From NCBI GenBank assembly GCA_015499995.1, contig JADNRV010000508.1:1-28331 (forward strand): 28,331 bases of DNA, in the 5' to 3' direction. The stretch is from Flammula alnicola (lineage: Eukaryota > Basidiomycota > Agaricomycetes > Agaricales > Strophariaceae). A model generated the notes under the pieces. The model saw only the letters and a list, made by a program, of their open reading frames with translations, ran no database searches and was not told where the DNA came from. This document shows, piece after piece, positions 18,752-28,331 of this stretch (the first letter of the stretch is position 1; each line of letters starts with the position of its first letter). A program made the translations under genes and the position numbers.

Positions 18752-20741
18752 GGCTGTTGCGACCTGCGACGTATGGCTCCCTGTTCTTGCGAGATATGGT
18801 GTTGTCTGAAGACGGCGAGTGCGATTCCACATAGAATACTGGGTGTGATCTGTGGTGAGATGTCAGACGATGCGATGGTAGATACGCCTGGACACCACAC
18901 TTACACCAGGTAGCAATGCTCATCGCTCAGGATGAAGAGGAGAGTGGAGAGGAAGAGAAGGGTTATAGGGAGAGATTGGTGTGGGAAGGATCAGAGAGGA
19001 ATGCTGAGACAGCACCCCGCTTCGGCATCGTTAAACACATTCCAAATCAAGCAACACATTCACTCGTTGCCTCTCCTCAGAACTGCGCAGATATTCATAG
19101 ATCCCACAAGTTACAACAACATCTAATTTTCAATGTTTTCATCACACATGTATCTGACATCCTCAATTTATGACACTAAACTCTTACAGCGGGTCAAAAT
19201 TGGCACTGGCGGACGGCAACTGGTTACTGGTCCAGGTCTAACGAACAAAGCACCTGGACAAGGTCTATTTTCATACAAGTTCCACAAGGCCAACCCCGGC
19301 GTGGATAGCACGATCGGATATCACATTGGTTGTTAAGAATATGCATGATACCCACGTCATGCTGAACAACGTACATACGTTACACCGGTCGGTGTCGACG
19401 AATAGTATCGAAGCACGGGTCGGCAATGCTCGCAGTAGCGGAGTTTCACGCTCGATGGAGTGGCAGAAATATCGTTATAAATAACGCGCACCGCCCCCGA
19501 CGCCCATTTGACAATACGCACATTGGAAATACGCACTAAGTATGACGCGCTCGAGCTCATTTATTAGCCGCGTCTCGCCGTGACCTCGGGCAGCTCCCCA
19601 TTATCTGATAATCAACTCATGCAATCCCGGAACGTCGACTTCACTAACCATACTCCGAAATAATTTGAATCGAAACGTCCATACGGTTAAAGCCTTGACG
19701 AGCGACCGGTCTCGGATTTATTTAAACGCACTCTCAGAGAAAAGGTTCCTCGCAATGGCTTCCCATCGGTGATATAATCCTGCACGTTGGGATTTTTTTG
19801 AGCGAAATCGCAGAGTGCAGAGGATTCAGTCATGACTCGTGGGTCCTAGGAATCAAAAAGGAGCCCGCTGGAAATTTAAAATAAGCCATCTCAAACGCAT
19901 CCTTCGAAACAACAGTTTGTAATTCCAAGCAAGAGCGCGACAATGGAGTAGTAGTCTCTCTCGACTTCAAAATCGACGTGGGGCCGATTCTCATCATTGC
20001 ATTCATACCTGGCAAATAAAACTGACGGCGATAATTAGCACTCAGGCGTAGAACATTATTGCTGAAGAAACGAAAGGCTCACCTTGACTGACCAACTCGC
20101 ATTGTATTCGAGCCTTGACGCTCTGTGGCGACCTAACTGGCTGATAATGTCTACACGTATACAAGCCTCGTTCAGGCATGAATAATCTTATCCCAGTTTC
20201 AGCAACTCGATGAAAAAAATATTGACGAAAAGCTAATGTCAGGATGATCTCACCAGCCTTTCGGGGGGTGGTGGTAAGGCATTACAAGTTGGTTCCAATT
20301 ACGAGTCGCCTAGCTTCGAAGGCAGGAACGGTTGAAGAGAATTATGACGTTGGCAGCGACACTGTAATTGGGACCACGTTGACTGGTAATCCTTTGATCA
20401 TACATATGCCCTGAGTTCTTATTCAAAGAAAGTGGAAAAAGATAACAGCCAAGAAGTTTTCAAGATCACAGGTCCCAAACTTGAGACGAGGATGCACTCA
20501 CTGGTTCGCCGACGTGGTCAAGGTCGTGAGACTTGAAAACATGTTAGTTCAGTGTCTCCTCGCGGCACAAGAATGGTTGACAAGTCGAGACTCAAAAATG
20601 AGGCAAGATCGAAATCGTCGTTCCCAGTGAAAGAATATGAGTCCACGTTCAGAAGATGAAATCAGCATGTGGTCATGTTGCTTATTTTTCATGTGTCATA
20701 GAGAAGCGAGAAAAAGATGTATGAAAGAATGCGTAACGAGT
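18752..20741. other. About 2 kb with no confident gene
   Basis: The right part of the RING promoter, then sequence with many stops. It includes two adjacent short palindromes (19369-19395) and a weak candidate minus-strand gene listed separately. I found no convincing tRNA, snoRNA boxes or transposon ends. Confidence 0.4.
19830..20239 (-). CDS. Doubtful two-exon open frame, no family
   Basis: An open frame from about 20239 to 20083 ends at a good donor (CAAG then GTGAGC). An acceptor (TTTGCCAG) at 20009 continues it in matching phase to a stop at 19830. The joined sequence reads RLFMPERGLYTCRHYQ and later ARIQCELVSQ, then a 60-residue tail. I recognise no domain. A possible upstream exon beginning MFSSLTTLTTSAN (start 20542, donor GTGAGT) exists, but I could not connect it in frame. 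May be chance. Confidence 0.15.
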
Positions 20742-21370
20742 CTAGGCGATCAATGACACAACACCACCAGCCTCCTTGATCTTAGCCCTATTAGAAGAAT
20801 ACAGTTAATATCCGTAGCAGTAATGCAAAGAACGTGCCACGCACTCAGCTATCGCCGAAACGAAACGCGCTTTCACGATGAAAGGCAATTTTGGTAGCCT
20901 GACGAATCAAGGCAATGTCAGAAACGTTATCCAGCAATGTCAAATAATAGTGATGCGCACAATCCATTGCCCAACACCTTTCCATATCCAAACTTCAGGG
21001 TGTCGATGACGGGGACGACATCAGAGTTTTCAGTCAGACCCTTCTTTTGCTCCTCAGGCACAAGACTCCATAGCTTGTCGACGTTGATGATGGGGCGCCA
21101 GTATTGATTGCGGGTTAGGTGGAAGTGACGCATACCAACCTTACCGAAGTAACCAGGATGGTATTTATCGAAGTTGGTTCTACACAGTAGAAGGTAGAGT
21201 TAGACAAATCTACATAGGGCTCGAAAGGTAAAAAAAAAGACGCACCGGTGGTGGTGCTGACCACCAGCAAGACCACGACCTCCAGGATGCTTCCTGTGCT
21301 TTCCTACACGTCCGTGACCAGCCGATACATGGCCGCGATGTTTGCGGGTCTTCGAAAACCGGGAAGGCAT
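20742..21370 (-). CDS. RPL28: Large-subunit ribosomal protein uL15 (RPL28/L27a)
   Basis: Four exons: 21370-21246, 21179-20961, 20898-20845 and 20787-20742. They give 444 nt, 147 residues, close to the usual eukaryotic length of about 149. The sequence is strongly conserved: [70 protein letters not shown] and the C-terminal KIKEAGG. uL15 is a basic protein of the cytosolic 60S subunit that packs on 25S rRNA. All introns are about 50-70 bp and interrupt codons after two bases. A further intron is likely in the 5' UTR (listed separately). The gene is divergent from RPB11. Confidence 0.98.
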
Positions 21371-22064
21371 TGTTTCTGTAAAACGAAAGTTACAGTCAGT
21401 CGTCTGTCGCAAATACCCAAAACAGCCAACATCGCCATCCAACACCCTCCCGATCCATCCATCCCAGAATTCCAGCTTTTCCGTCCGAAAGACATGGATT
21501 CATAGCCCCCAGCCCACTGGGGTTCGATAGCGATGTGTAGAGACAGAAATTCGGCGTAGACACTGACCTTGAGGAGGGTCGGTTTGGGTTACCTTGCAGC
21601 GTCGTCTGTCGAAATCTCGCTACAGTTCACCGCCACAATACAAATAAAGCCAAATACATTTACTGCAATCCTGAAATTTTGTTCTCTTGTTCGTCGTCCT
21701 TGAAACGCCTATACCCTCAATAACTGTCCTTGAAGGCTCGTTGTACAGTAAGTCAAGCTTTTCATTTTGCCATATGTGATGGTATTATATTTATTGTCGG
21801 TGAATCTACATAATGATCGCAACTTCAATGCTGATCTTTTCGTTTCTTCGTTCATATTCGTTGTATGACTTGAACTGACACCTCTTCTTCCTAGGTACTT
21901 TCTCTTGAAGCATACGTCTTCGTATCTTCGTTATATCGATATTGGAAGGTTGTCGCGATCTGAGAGTTATTGTCGTCCTACGTGAATACACGCGGCCTAC
22001 TTATGCGTCTTTCTTGTATTTACTCCCTCGCACAGAACATACACCATTCTGAAATTTATTCAAT
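21371..22064. promoter_or_regulatory. Head-to-head promoter region of RPL28 and RPB11
   Basis: About 690 bp separate the two start codons of the divergent housekeeping genes. The RPL28 side appears to hold a 5' UTR intron, so the shared promoter is probably about 21600-22000. Pyrimidine-rich stretches on both strands fit 5' UTRs. I make no claim for individual factor sites. Confidence 0.5.
21376..21567 (-). other. Probable 5' UTR intron of RPL28
   Basis: On the minus strand a donor CAAG|GTCAGT at 21567 pairs with an acceptor TTTTACAG ending at 21376, five bases before the ATG. Introns in the 5' UTR are common in ribosomal protein genes. Inside lies a perfect 6-bp stem, CCCCAG-CCCA-CTGGGG on the plus strand near 21507-21522. 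A second candidate donor (AAGGTAACCC) lies slightly upstream. Confidence 0.5.
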
Positions 22065-22655
22065 ATGAACGCACCTGCCCGTCATGAGAGTTACGTCCTG
22101 GAGGATGGCGAGAAGTCGTACGTCTCACCGCTTACTATCGTCGAGAGCGTGAGGTTGAAACATTCTTTGCCGCGACGTGATCAGTGTCGAAGTGATAGAG
22201 GACACAAAGATCCCCAACGCGGCCACCATAAAGATCGTCAAACAGGATCACACCCTTGGAAACATGCTCCGGGCGTGCGTACTCGTCTCCACTCCGGTTC
22301 TGCTGCTCGGCTGCTGAAGCCTCCTAACTCGACTTTCTTTGTCAGTCAACTTCTGGCCATGCCTCAGATCCTGTTCGCAGGTTACAAAGTTCCGCATCCT
22401 CTGCGCCCCTACTTCGAGATCAAAATCCAAACCGATGGGACGATAACGCCTCAAGCGATCCTCGAACAGGCTTGCACGAAACTCATCGGAACGATGTCCA
22501 GCTTGGAGACCAAGTTCAAGCGGGAGTTCTCGTACAAGGACGTCGAAGGTACCACCGGTGGTGTGAGCGCTGCAGCTGGCGAAGATCCGTACGGTACAAC
22601 AGGAGGCACCGGTGGTGGTGCTTGGGGAAGAGGTCGCGATTATCTGGACTTCTAG
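22065..22655 (+). CDS. RPB11: DNA-directed RNA polymerase II subunit RPB11
   Basis: Three exons: 22065-22117, 22185-22274 and 22346-22655. They give 453 nt, 150 residues. The N-terminus MNAPARHESYVLEDGEKS and the alpha-like dimerisation motif DHTLGNMLRAQLL (about residues 39-51) are followed by LFAGYKVPHPL and KIQTDG. This is the order of RPB11, which pairs with RPB3 in the same way as the bacterial alpha dimer and is needed for polymerase II assembly in the nucleus. A Gly/Ala-rich tail of about 35 residues (GGVSAAAGEDPYG, GGTGGGAWGRG) makes it longer than the 120-residue yeast protein. It converges with MTG1 across a 342-bp gap. Confidence 0.97.
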   Translation: MNAPARHESYVLEDGEKSYVSPLTIVESVRLKHSLPRRDQCRSDRGHKDPQRGHHKDRQTGSHPWKHAPGVRTRLHSGSAARLLKPPNSTFFVSQLLAMPQILFAGYKVPHPLRPYFEIKIQTDGTITPQAILEQACTKLIGTMSSLETKFKREFSYKDVEGTTGGVSAAAGEDPYGTTGGTGGGAWGRGRDYLDF

Positions 22656-22997
22656 ACTAATGTCACTTTGACTCCGGTTCACTTAGCTGTAAGTATATAA
22701 TTTTAGCTCTTGTAACGTGTAATGCTTTCGAAGTTTCATCCTGATACCCGATGGTCAATTATGGAACGGAGCAATGTTCGACTTCCCAAAAAATGTTAGT
22801 ACCAGAGAATCGAACGAGTTCCTGACTTCCGAACCCACTGCGGGAAGTTCTCTTGAAGCCTACCGAGAACTGCATCATAACTGGCAAATTATCTATTCAG
22901 GAGGCTCGATGAATAGCAGCACCATGTAGATGGTCATGTGCTGTAGGTGTAGCACACAAAGTAAAGAACGTAAATATCTCGCAGGAAGACAATAGAT
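22656..22997. other. Convergent gap between RPB11 and MTG1
   Basis: 342 bp holding the two 3' UTRs. I see no open frame or structured RNA that I can assign. Confidence 0.5.
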
Positions 22998-24856
22998 CTA
23001 CCGTTTACTGATATTTTTCAACCGTCGTCTTTCCTTCTCCTCTTGAACGGTCTTCTTCTTTATCTGTGTTTCGCTGACATTGTTTTCCTCGGCCTCCTCC
23101 CGATCTGTCATAGCCACGTAATCCTCTATACAGCGTTCCATTTTCTCCTGGATGATCAGCGCATAGTCACGCTGGTCCGCGGGTATGTCCTGCGGGCGCA
23201 AATCCCACTGAAAGTCGAAACCCCAAGCCTGGGTTTCTGTGCTGGGCAGACTTTGGTCCGTCGGCGTCGTCGCACTTGATCCGACCTCCCCCCGCCACCA
23301 TCTTACAAAGTAGACAGCAGCTCGAGAGAGATCCATCACGCCACCCCGTTTGACCATGGCCATGCGCTGCGCTAGCAGAGTCAAGAATTCCTCTAGATCA
23401 TTGGTCGGAGGAACCCCTGGTGGGAGCAAGCGTAGATACGCCGGAGCTGATACAGAATAAGGATAATTAGTTATGCAATTGACACTCGATGGGCACACAG
23501 GGGGAGTCCAAACGTGTATGTTTTTAGAAAGACGATTCATCTGGATAGGAGACTCACAAATAGGATTGAGAACGTTCAGTCGATACAGGAGATACGCAGC
23601 CAATGCTCGCATGTCGTATAGACCTTCTTTGATCCCCGCTTTTAGATTGGATGAACCAGTTCTGTCAGCCTAACTGGCCAGCTTCTATATGGGTAACAAT
23701 CACTGGGTTGTTACGTACCTATGAGTGCGAGTTTGACTCCTCTCTCGGCCCCCTCTGCCCCACGGCCAAGGAACGGGAGCATGACCCCGGGAGAGTCATA
23801 AGCATACACTAACGGGTCTAGAGACAGTTTTAGTCTCGTCGAGAGAGTTTGTGTCATGCCTGGATTGGCAGAAGTCTGAAAAGCCTTAGGCGTTCCTGGC
23901 GGCAGAAAAAAGTAAGTCAGCGGTGAAAAAAATATGCGATGTCGGCAGATAAGTACTTACGGCCTTTGATACCCATGTTTCGAAGGGCGTTCAATAACGT
24001 CGACTTGCCGACGTTGGGCATGCCAAGAACGAGGACGTTCAGCTCCATAGCATGGGGGTATCCTTTGGCTATTTCTATATGAAAACAAAGATAATTAGAC
24101 GATATCGTACGGTGAGTAAAAAGGTCAATGCGCCGAGTTGAAAGAGCGGCGACATACTTACAAGCATCTCGCTCAGATTGCGTATATCTTTCTGCCGTGC
24201 GCACGATGCAAGGACCAGCTGTTGGTAAGGAAACTTTTTTTCCATTGCTTTACGAAAGGGCTAAGTAGAAGTATCTCTAAGCTTTAGATCGAGGGTCTTA
24301 AGGATGATTGACGCCTACCTCCAAACCCCACTCAGGGACAAGGTCACGCTTGTTCAACACCACAATGTGTTCACAAGCTTCAACGGCAATGAAACGACGT
24401 CCCGGATTATTCGGATCCCAGCCTCGTTCAAGACGCCATTTCTTCAACGCACCTACGTAGATGAAGAGCAAGAGTTTAGCACTGATAGCCGACGGACAAA
24501 ATGAAAGTCAATGGTGCTAGGTATTAGACGAAGCGAGATAAATGACCGGACAAGGCAGCTTCTGGATGTCTACCCTCGTTGATAGCTGATTTAGAGGGGA
24601 AAGAAGGCAGACCCATCGAACGTCTTTTGTCCTTCCCAAGGTATCGACCTCGTCCGATAGGCACGCAGAAATAGTACCCATACAACACACCTTCCAGGGT
24701 TCTGTTTATACTCGTCAACGGAAGCCGCGCGTCTCTAATTTCGAGAACGACGTTCGTCCTCTTCAGCAAGGCTGGCAATTGCCTCGTGAACTTCATCATG
24801 TGTCCCGGAAACCATGATGGTGGGGCAGGAAGCGCGGGGAGGTGTGGCAAAACCAT
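22998..24856 (-). CDS. MTG1: Mitochondrial ribosome-assembly GTPase MTG1 (circularly permuted)
   Basis: Seven exons: 24856-24691, 24452-24319, 24260-24158, 24074-23961, 23895-23719, 23638-23558 and 23446-22998. They give 1,224 nt, 407 residues, with all phases closing. The N-terminal WFPGHMMKFTRQLPALLKRT and EIRDARLPLTSIN are typical of the YlqF/MTG1 family. GTPase motifs appear in permuted order: G4 NKRD (89-92), G1 GMPNVGKST (152-160), G2 GMTQT (about 184-188) and G3 DSPG (205-208). Homologues sit on the matrix face of the inner mitochondrial membrane and assist large mitoribosomal subunit assembly. Exon 3 has two overlapping donors (GTAAGTATGT). Only the second, GTATGT, avoids an immediate stop in exon 4. 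The basic, Glu/Lys-rich C-terminus extends beyond the GTPase core. Confidence 0.95.
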
Positions 24857-25984
24857 TTCGGGAACCTAAAGAATAGTCCAATTTGCGACTGCGGGATGTA
24901 GTACAAGCCACAGCAAAAGTACACTCTTGTCGTGAATAAAGTTTCTGGTAAATGCGCCACTTGTCAAGAACCGGTTGTGCAGAGGCAATCCTTCAGGCTG
25001 TTCGGTAAGTCCGATGAAACGCGGATTTGTTTGGGCGTTGATGAAGTGCCAACCCCTCGGGTTCGCGCGGGTATGTATGAATTGCAGGGACCTGGTGGGT
25101 GCAAGAGTTATGGACCCTGAGAGGGAATTTTAGTGACAGCTGCTCAAGAAAAACGGGGAGGAGGTCGTGCTGGTGAACGCGTTCAGTCGCATACGAAAAG
25201 AAATGGGGTGTATGCCCTTGTTATATCTCAAAGACGTAGTTTACCATTTCTGAATTCATCTGTAAATTACGTAAACAATATGCTAGTCAGGAAGAGTCCG
25301 ACGGCCAAGTCTACGGCACCTTGCCAGACTGCCGGGTGAAGATTGGGGCCACTGGAAATTTCTCTCTTGCCAGATCGATAGCGATAGAGCATCCTGCCCC
25401 AGAATTTCTGTCCAGAGCATTCGACCGTTACAGAAGGAAGCCAGACAAACCTCACACTGAGATAAAGATTTGTAAGTTTGTGGTCCGCCAAATATGAATC
25501 CGTTACTCCGTTCCCCGTCGTCCGGGGCGAGAAGGGTGAAAGGGTGAGATTAAACCCCAATCACCATGTCCTTGGCATGAGCAGTAAACAAAATTTTATT
25601 GAAAGAAGACGACTGCCATTAACCAAATTGCTCTACGACATAGCTAACAAATCAAAGGAAGCAATACGAATACTAAGGTTGTTTATCAAAGAAATACACC
25701 AGAGGGACACGGGAAACAAGATACGGAAATCAAAGGAAAGCGAGAATAAGTCTGTGAATATGGTGACCAATTTGAGGTAAATTCGCAGTACTTATACCAG
25801 AAAGACCACTCGGTTGGGATATATCGGGGAATATGTTCCTTCCAGAATGCATGCGACGGCGACGACGATGGTTTTCAGAGAGTCTTTGAAAAGTCAGGCG
25901 GATAGCCTCTGGGACATGCCTTTGACTCTTTTCCTGAGTATCAGCAAAAATGAACCGTTAGATGGAATGATGTGTCACTCACTC
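24857..25984. other. Intergenic region, no gene recognised
   Basis: 1.1 kb between the start of MTG1 and the stop of the next minus-strand gene. A 97-codon minus-strand frame (25560-25267) and a plus-strand frame with CATCQ (24932-25120) have no family resemblance. On the minus strand, an open stretch after a possible acceptor (CTGATACTCAG, about 25940) could be an extra 3' exon of the upstream gene, but that gene already ends well at its own stop. Confidence 0.4.
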
Positions 25985-26719
25985 TTACACCCAGCCATGC
26001 GTACCGATGCCAATGCCGTCAAAGTTTTTCCCGCTCCTCAAACGCCTGTCTTGCAGGACGGGAACAGCATCGAGGTTGATAAGCTTCTCTGAAGGCGGTG
26101 GTGAACCCTCGACCCAACCCTTCCAACCTTTCTTAGCGGCAGCACGTTTCTTGCGTGGTGGCGCGGATATAGTGGGGCGCTGCGCTGGCGCGACAATGGC
26201 TTCGTCATCGTCTGGCGTACGCGGTCTTTTAGATGAGGTGCGGGACGTGCTCGAGGAGATAGAAGGACCTGGTGTTGAACCCGGCGTCGACGCGAGCCGC
26301 CGAGGCGGTGAGGTCGGCGAAGGGGTGACAGAGACCGAGCGTTGAATGCTGGGGATAAGGATGGTGGGACGTGAGCGCCAGAACGAAGACACGCTGCTAC
26401 TGGCCACTGGTGGAATTTGGGGAAGGGAGCTCGAACTCGCGAAATTGCTGTCTGCCGTCGCGTGTTGTCCCGCCTCGACCATCTGCTCTTTCTGGCGTGC
26501 CCGCGCCGCAGCTTTTAACCTCTTCCTCTCCTCCCGCTTCTGGTCCTTCTTCTCCTGCTTCCTCTTCTGCCTAGCTTCCTCGTCTCTTTCGACCTCTTTA
26601 TAGGGACCGACTCCGTTCAACAAACTCGTCAGTACATCTCTGGGAGGCCGTGGATCAAAGGCGCCTGCCATAACTGCGGTGGCACTTCGTCGCATGCGTT
26701 TCTTGTGGTTGAACGACAT
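25985..26719 (-). CDS. Uncharacterised basic, coiled-coil nuclear-type protein
   Basis: Single-exon frame of 244 residues from the ATG of MSFNHKKRMRRS; an in-frame ATG at 26746 would add nine residues. In order: a conserved-looking N-terminus (GAFDPRPPRDVLTSLLNGVG); a strongly charged helix rich in Glu/Lys/Arg (about residues 47-85) that should form a coiled coil or single helix; a Ser/Thr/Pro-rich disordered middle with SKRPRTPDDDE; a basic cluster (PPRKKRAAAKKGWKGW). It ends in a compact C-terminus, INLDAVPVLQDRRLRSG, finishing in Gly-Trp-Val. The basic clusters suggest nuclear localisation. I do not recognise the family and assign no function. The conserved-looking ends flanking a variable middle suggest a real, lineage-restricted gene. 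Confidence 0.6.
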   Translation of the reverse strand: MSFNHKKRMRRSATAVMAGAFDPRPPRDVLTSLLNGVGPYKEVERDEEARQKRKQEKKDQKREERKRLKAAARARQKEQMVEAGQHATADSNFASSSSLPQIPPVASSSVSSFWRSRPTILIPSIQRSVSVTPSPTSPPRRLASTPGSTPGPSISSSTSRTSSKRPRTPDDDEAIVAPAQRPTISAPPRKKRAAAKKGWKGWVEGSPPPSEKLINLDAVPVLQDRRLRSGKNFDGIGIGTHGWV

Positions 26720-28331
26720 ATTATGATGAGGAAGGAGGACGGCCATGCATAAAAAATGGGACAGGGTTTAAATGGAGGACAAAGCCGCAGTGGAGCGGGT
26801 CGTGGTGGTTTGGAAGCAATTGGGCTTGTTGTACTCTTACGGCATAAAACGAAGCATCAACAAATACAGCAGACTCACAGCACGTGCATACCAGGAACCT
26901 TCCAAGTTTTTCCTGAACGATCGATGAAAAAGATAAATCTCGCATCAGATCTATCCCCTTTAAGGTCTACATTCTCTGAAAAGGCAGCCTTTCCATTTCA
27001 TTTATGCATTGCGCCTTTCAGCCTTCTCAAGGTCTTTCATTGTTCTTATTTCTCATCTGGTATCCAAAGGTATCCAACTTGAACAAATATGACTGATATA
27101 CCAATCACTGCCTCCTTCTCGGCCAAGCTGTGATGAGCCTTATTCACGGCGGTTGCGCCGCGGAAACTATAACAATCACTTGCTATTCATTATTTCAGTA
27201 TGCATTGTAGTCAGGCTTCCAAATTGCGGTCTAGCCCACTGCGGGGTTGAGCGCCCTCCTGCCTTTCACATCTCTGTTGTTAATTTAGAACACCCAGTTG
27301 GAGAAATGGGTATCTCACTTCTTGGCCGGGAGTCCACGCTTCTTACGGCCTTCTCGCGGAGAAGCACCGCAAATCAGTTGCAGCCTCGCCGACCGGTGTA
27401 CCGGTGTATATCCTTGGGTTGAGCCTTGCTGCCGTATTTTAACCCTCCTGAGCACTCTGGATGTCGTGTGATGCTTCTCCCACAGGCCAGGCGTAAAAGA
27501 AGATCGTTCAACACGGGTCCCGAATTCACCACATAGAAGATAGATGCTCCGTGGAGACGGTCGGGATAGGCAATCCTATGGACTTGGGTTCCCCCCGCAC
27601 AGGATATTTTGGTCACTGCCACGACAGCTTGAGCTAAACATACCGATACTATCAGCCAATAGTAAATACGACAGATCGTTATTTTTGTGACTGTAATCCG
27701 ATGTTTATCTGGAACTCCTGATGCGGCGGCGCTAAGAGTTTGTATTCATGTTGCTCATGATCATCAGCCTATCAGCCCATCTGTCGGGTTGGATTCCGCA
27801 GGATTCCACTCTACAAATTTCCTTTTTTGAGACAACCATTTTCGGGCCTTTTTCCGAACGTCCGTATAATGGGGGACACGACACCTCTATCCTTCACAAT
27901 AACCAGAGGGATAGAATGAATGAATGGGCGACTTGTTAACGGCGGCTGTGCGAGAAATTTGTCTCCTTAATATCGGCAAAATAGAAAGCCTCTTTGGTAC
28001 TGGAGCATTGGCAGTGTTGTGGGCCCATTGTATAAACTGTGTGATGGCGTAGAAAATCAGAGAACATCTGACGGCACCAAAGAGTTTCCTTCATCAAAGG
28101 CTTCATTTTTGGGGTAATATTATTGTCGCTATCGTCTACATTCTGAGGAGCCAGCTCCGTTACTCCCCCAAGCTGCCGCAAAAGGCCTAAGCTGCTTCAG
28201 GGACTACTGACGGGACTCACTGGAGGTTTGCAGGGGCGTAAAATAGTGTATTTAAGTCAACAAGAGAGGCAGGATTTAGCAAGTTACCACCTATTTCTGT
28301 GACGTTGACGGAAGAGACAAAGCGACTAATT
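26720..28331. other. 1.6 kb at the window edge without a recognised gene
   Basis: The left part should hold the promoter of the basic-protein gene. Beyond it, open frames are short: 27622-27374 minus, 28181-27936 minus and 27153-27422 plus. None resembles a known family or joins by good splice sites. There is a short hairpin-like GCGG...CCGC around 27146-27165 and a short direct repeat CCGGTGTA near 27394-27410. A gene partly outside the window at the right edge cannot be excluded. Confidence 0.4.

Noticed and set aside
22740..22860. tRNA-like box B (GTTCGATTC) on the minus strand
   Set aside because: No matching box A or cloverleaf could be folded around it.
26720..28331. Transposon remnant
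   Set aside because: No transposase or reverse-transcriptase motif, terminal inverted repeats or target-site duplication could be seen.

Overview
The window reads as nuclear DNA of a filamentous basidiomycete, most likely a mushroom-forming agaricomycete. The evidence is many short GT-AG introns (mostly 50-90 bp) that interrupt clearly conserved eukaryotic proteins, genes packed on both strands with small intergenic gaps, an F-box/leucine-rich protein of the type expanded in Agaricomycetes, and no operons, ribosome binding sites or other bacterial signals. All gene models below were spliced by hand. Each was accepted only if exon phases closed and the joined protein matched a known family or gave one continuous frame.

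Layout from left to right. (1) 361-1356, minus: histidine-phosphatase (phosphoglycerate mutase-like) gene with an 8-nt micro-exon. (2) 2058-3431, plus: F-box protein, followed at about 3548-3620 by a decayed copy of one exon of gene 1. (3) 3988-5154, plus: TLG1/syntaxin-6-type Qc-SNARE, six exons. (4) 5625-12750, minus: a roughly 2,150-residue low-complexity nuclear protein ending in a half PHD finger and a chromodomain, with 5-nt and 17-nt exons. (5) 12976-14952, plus: flavin-containing monooxygenase (FMO) with an apparent one-base frameshift near its 3' end. (6) 14808-16179: a ~0.7-kb direct tandem duplication of the FMO 3' end and flank. (7) 16573-18751, minus: MGRN1/RNF157-type RING E3 ligase. 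(8) 18752-20741: about 2 kb with no confident gene. (9) 20742-21370, minus: ribosomal protein uL15 (RPL28/L27a). (10) 22065-22655, plus: RNA polymerase II subunit RPB11. (11) 22998-24856, minus: mitochondrial circularly permuted GTPase MTG1. (12) 25985-26719, minus: uncharacterised basic protein. (13) 26720-28331: no gene recognised.

The genes are unrelated in function (housekeeping, trafficking, chromatin, ubiquitin), as is usual for fungal chromosome arms. They form head-to-head pairs (FMO with the chromodomain gene; RPB11 with RPL28) and tail-to-tail pairs (TLG1 with the chromodomain gene; FMO with RING; RPB11 with MTG1). The observations most worth following up are the PHD/chromodomain protein, the two micro-exons, and the FMO 3' end, where a tandem duplicate preserves the very reading frame that the intact-looking copy loses. 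I found no mobile element, CRISPR array, tRNA or rRNA that I can support.
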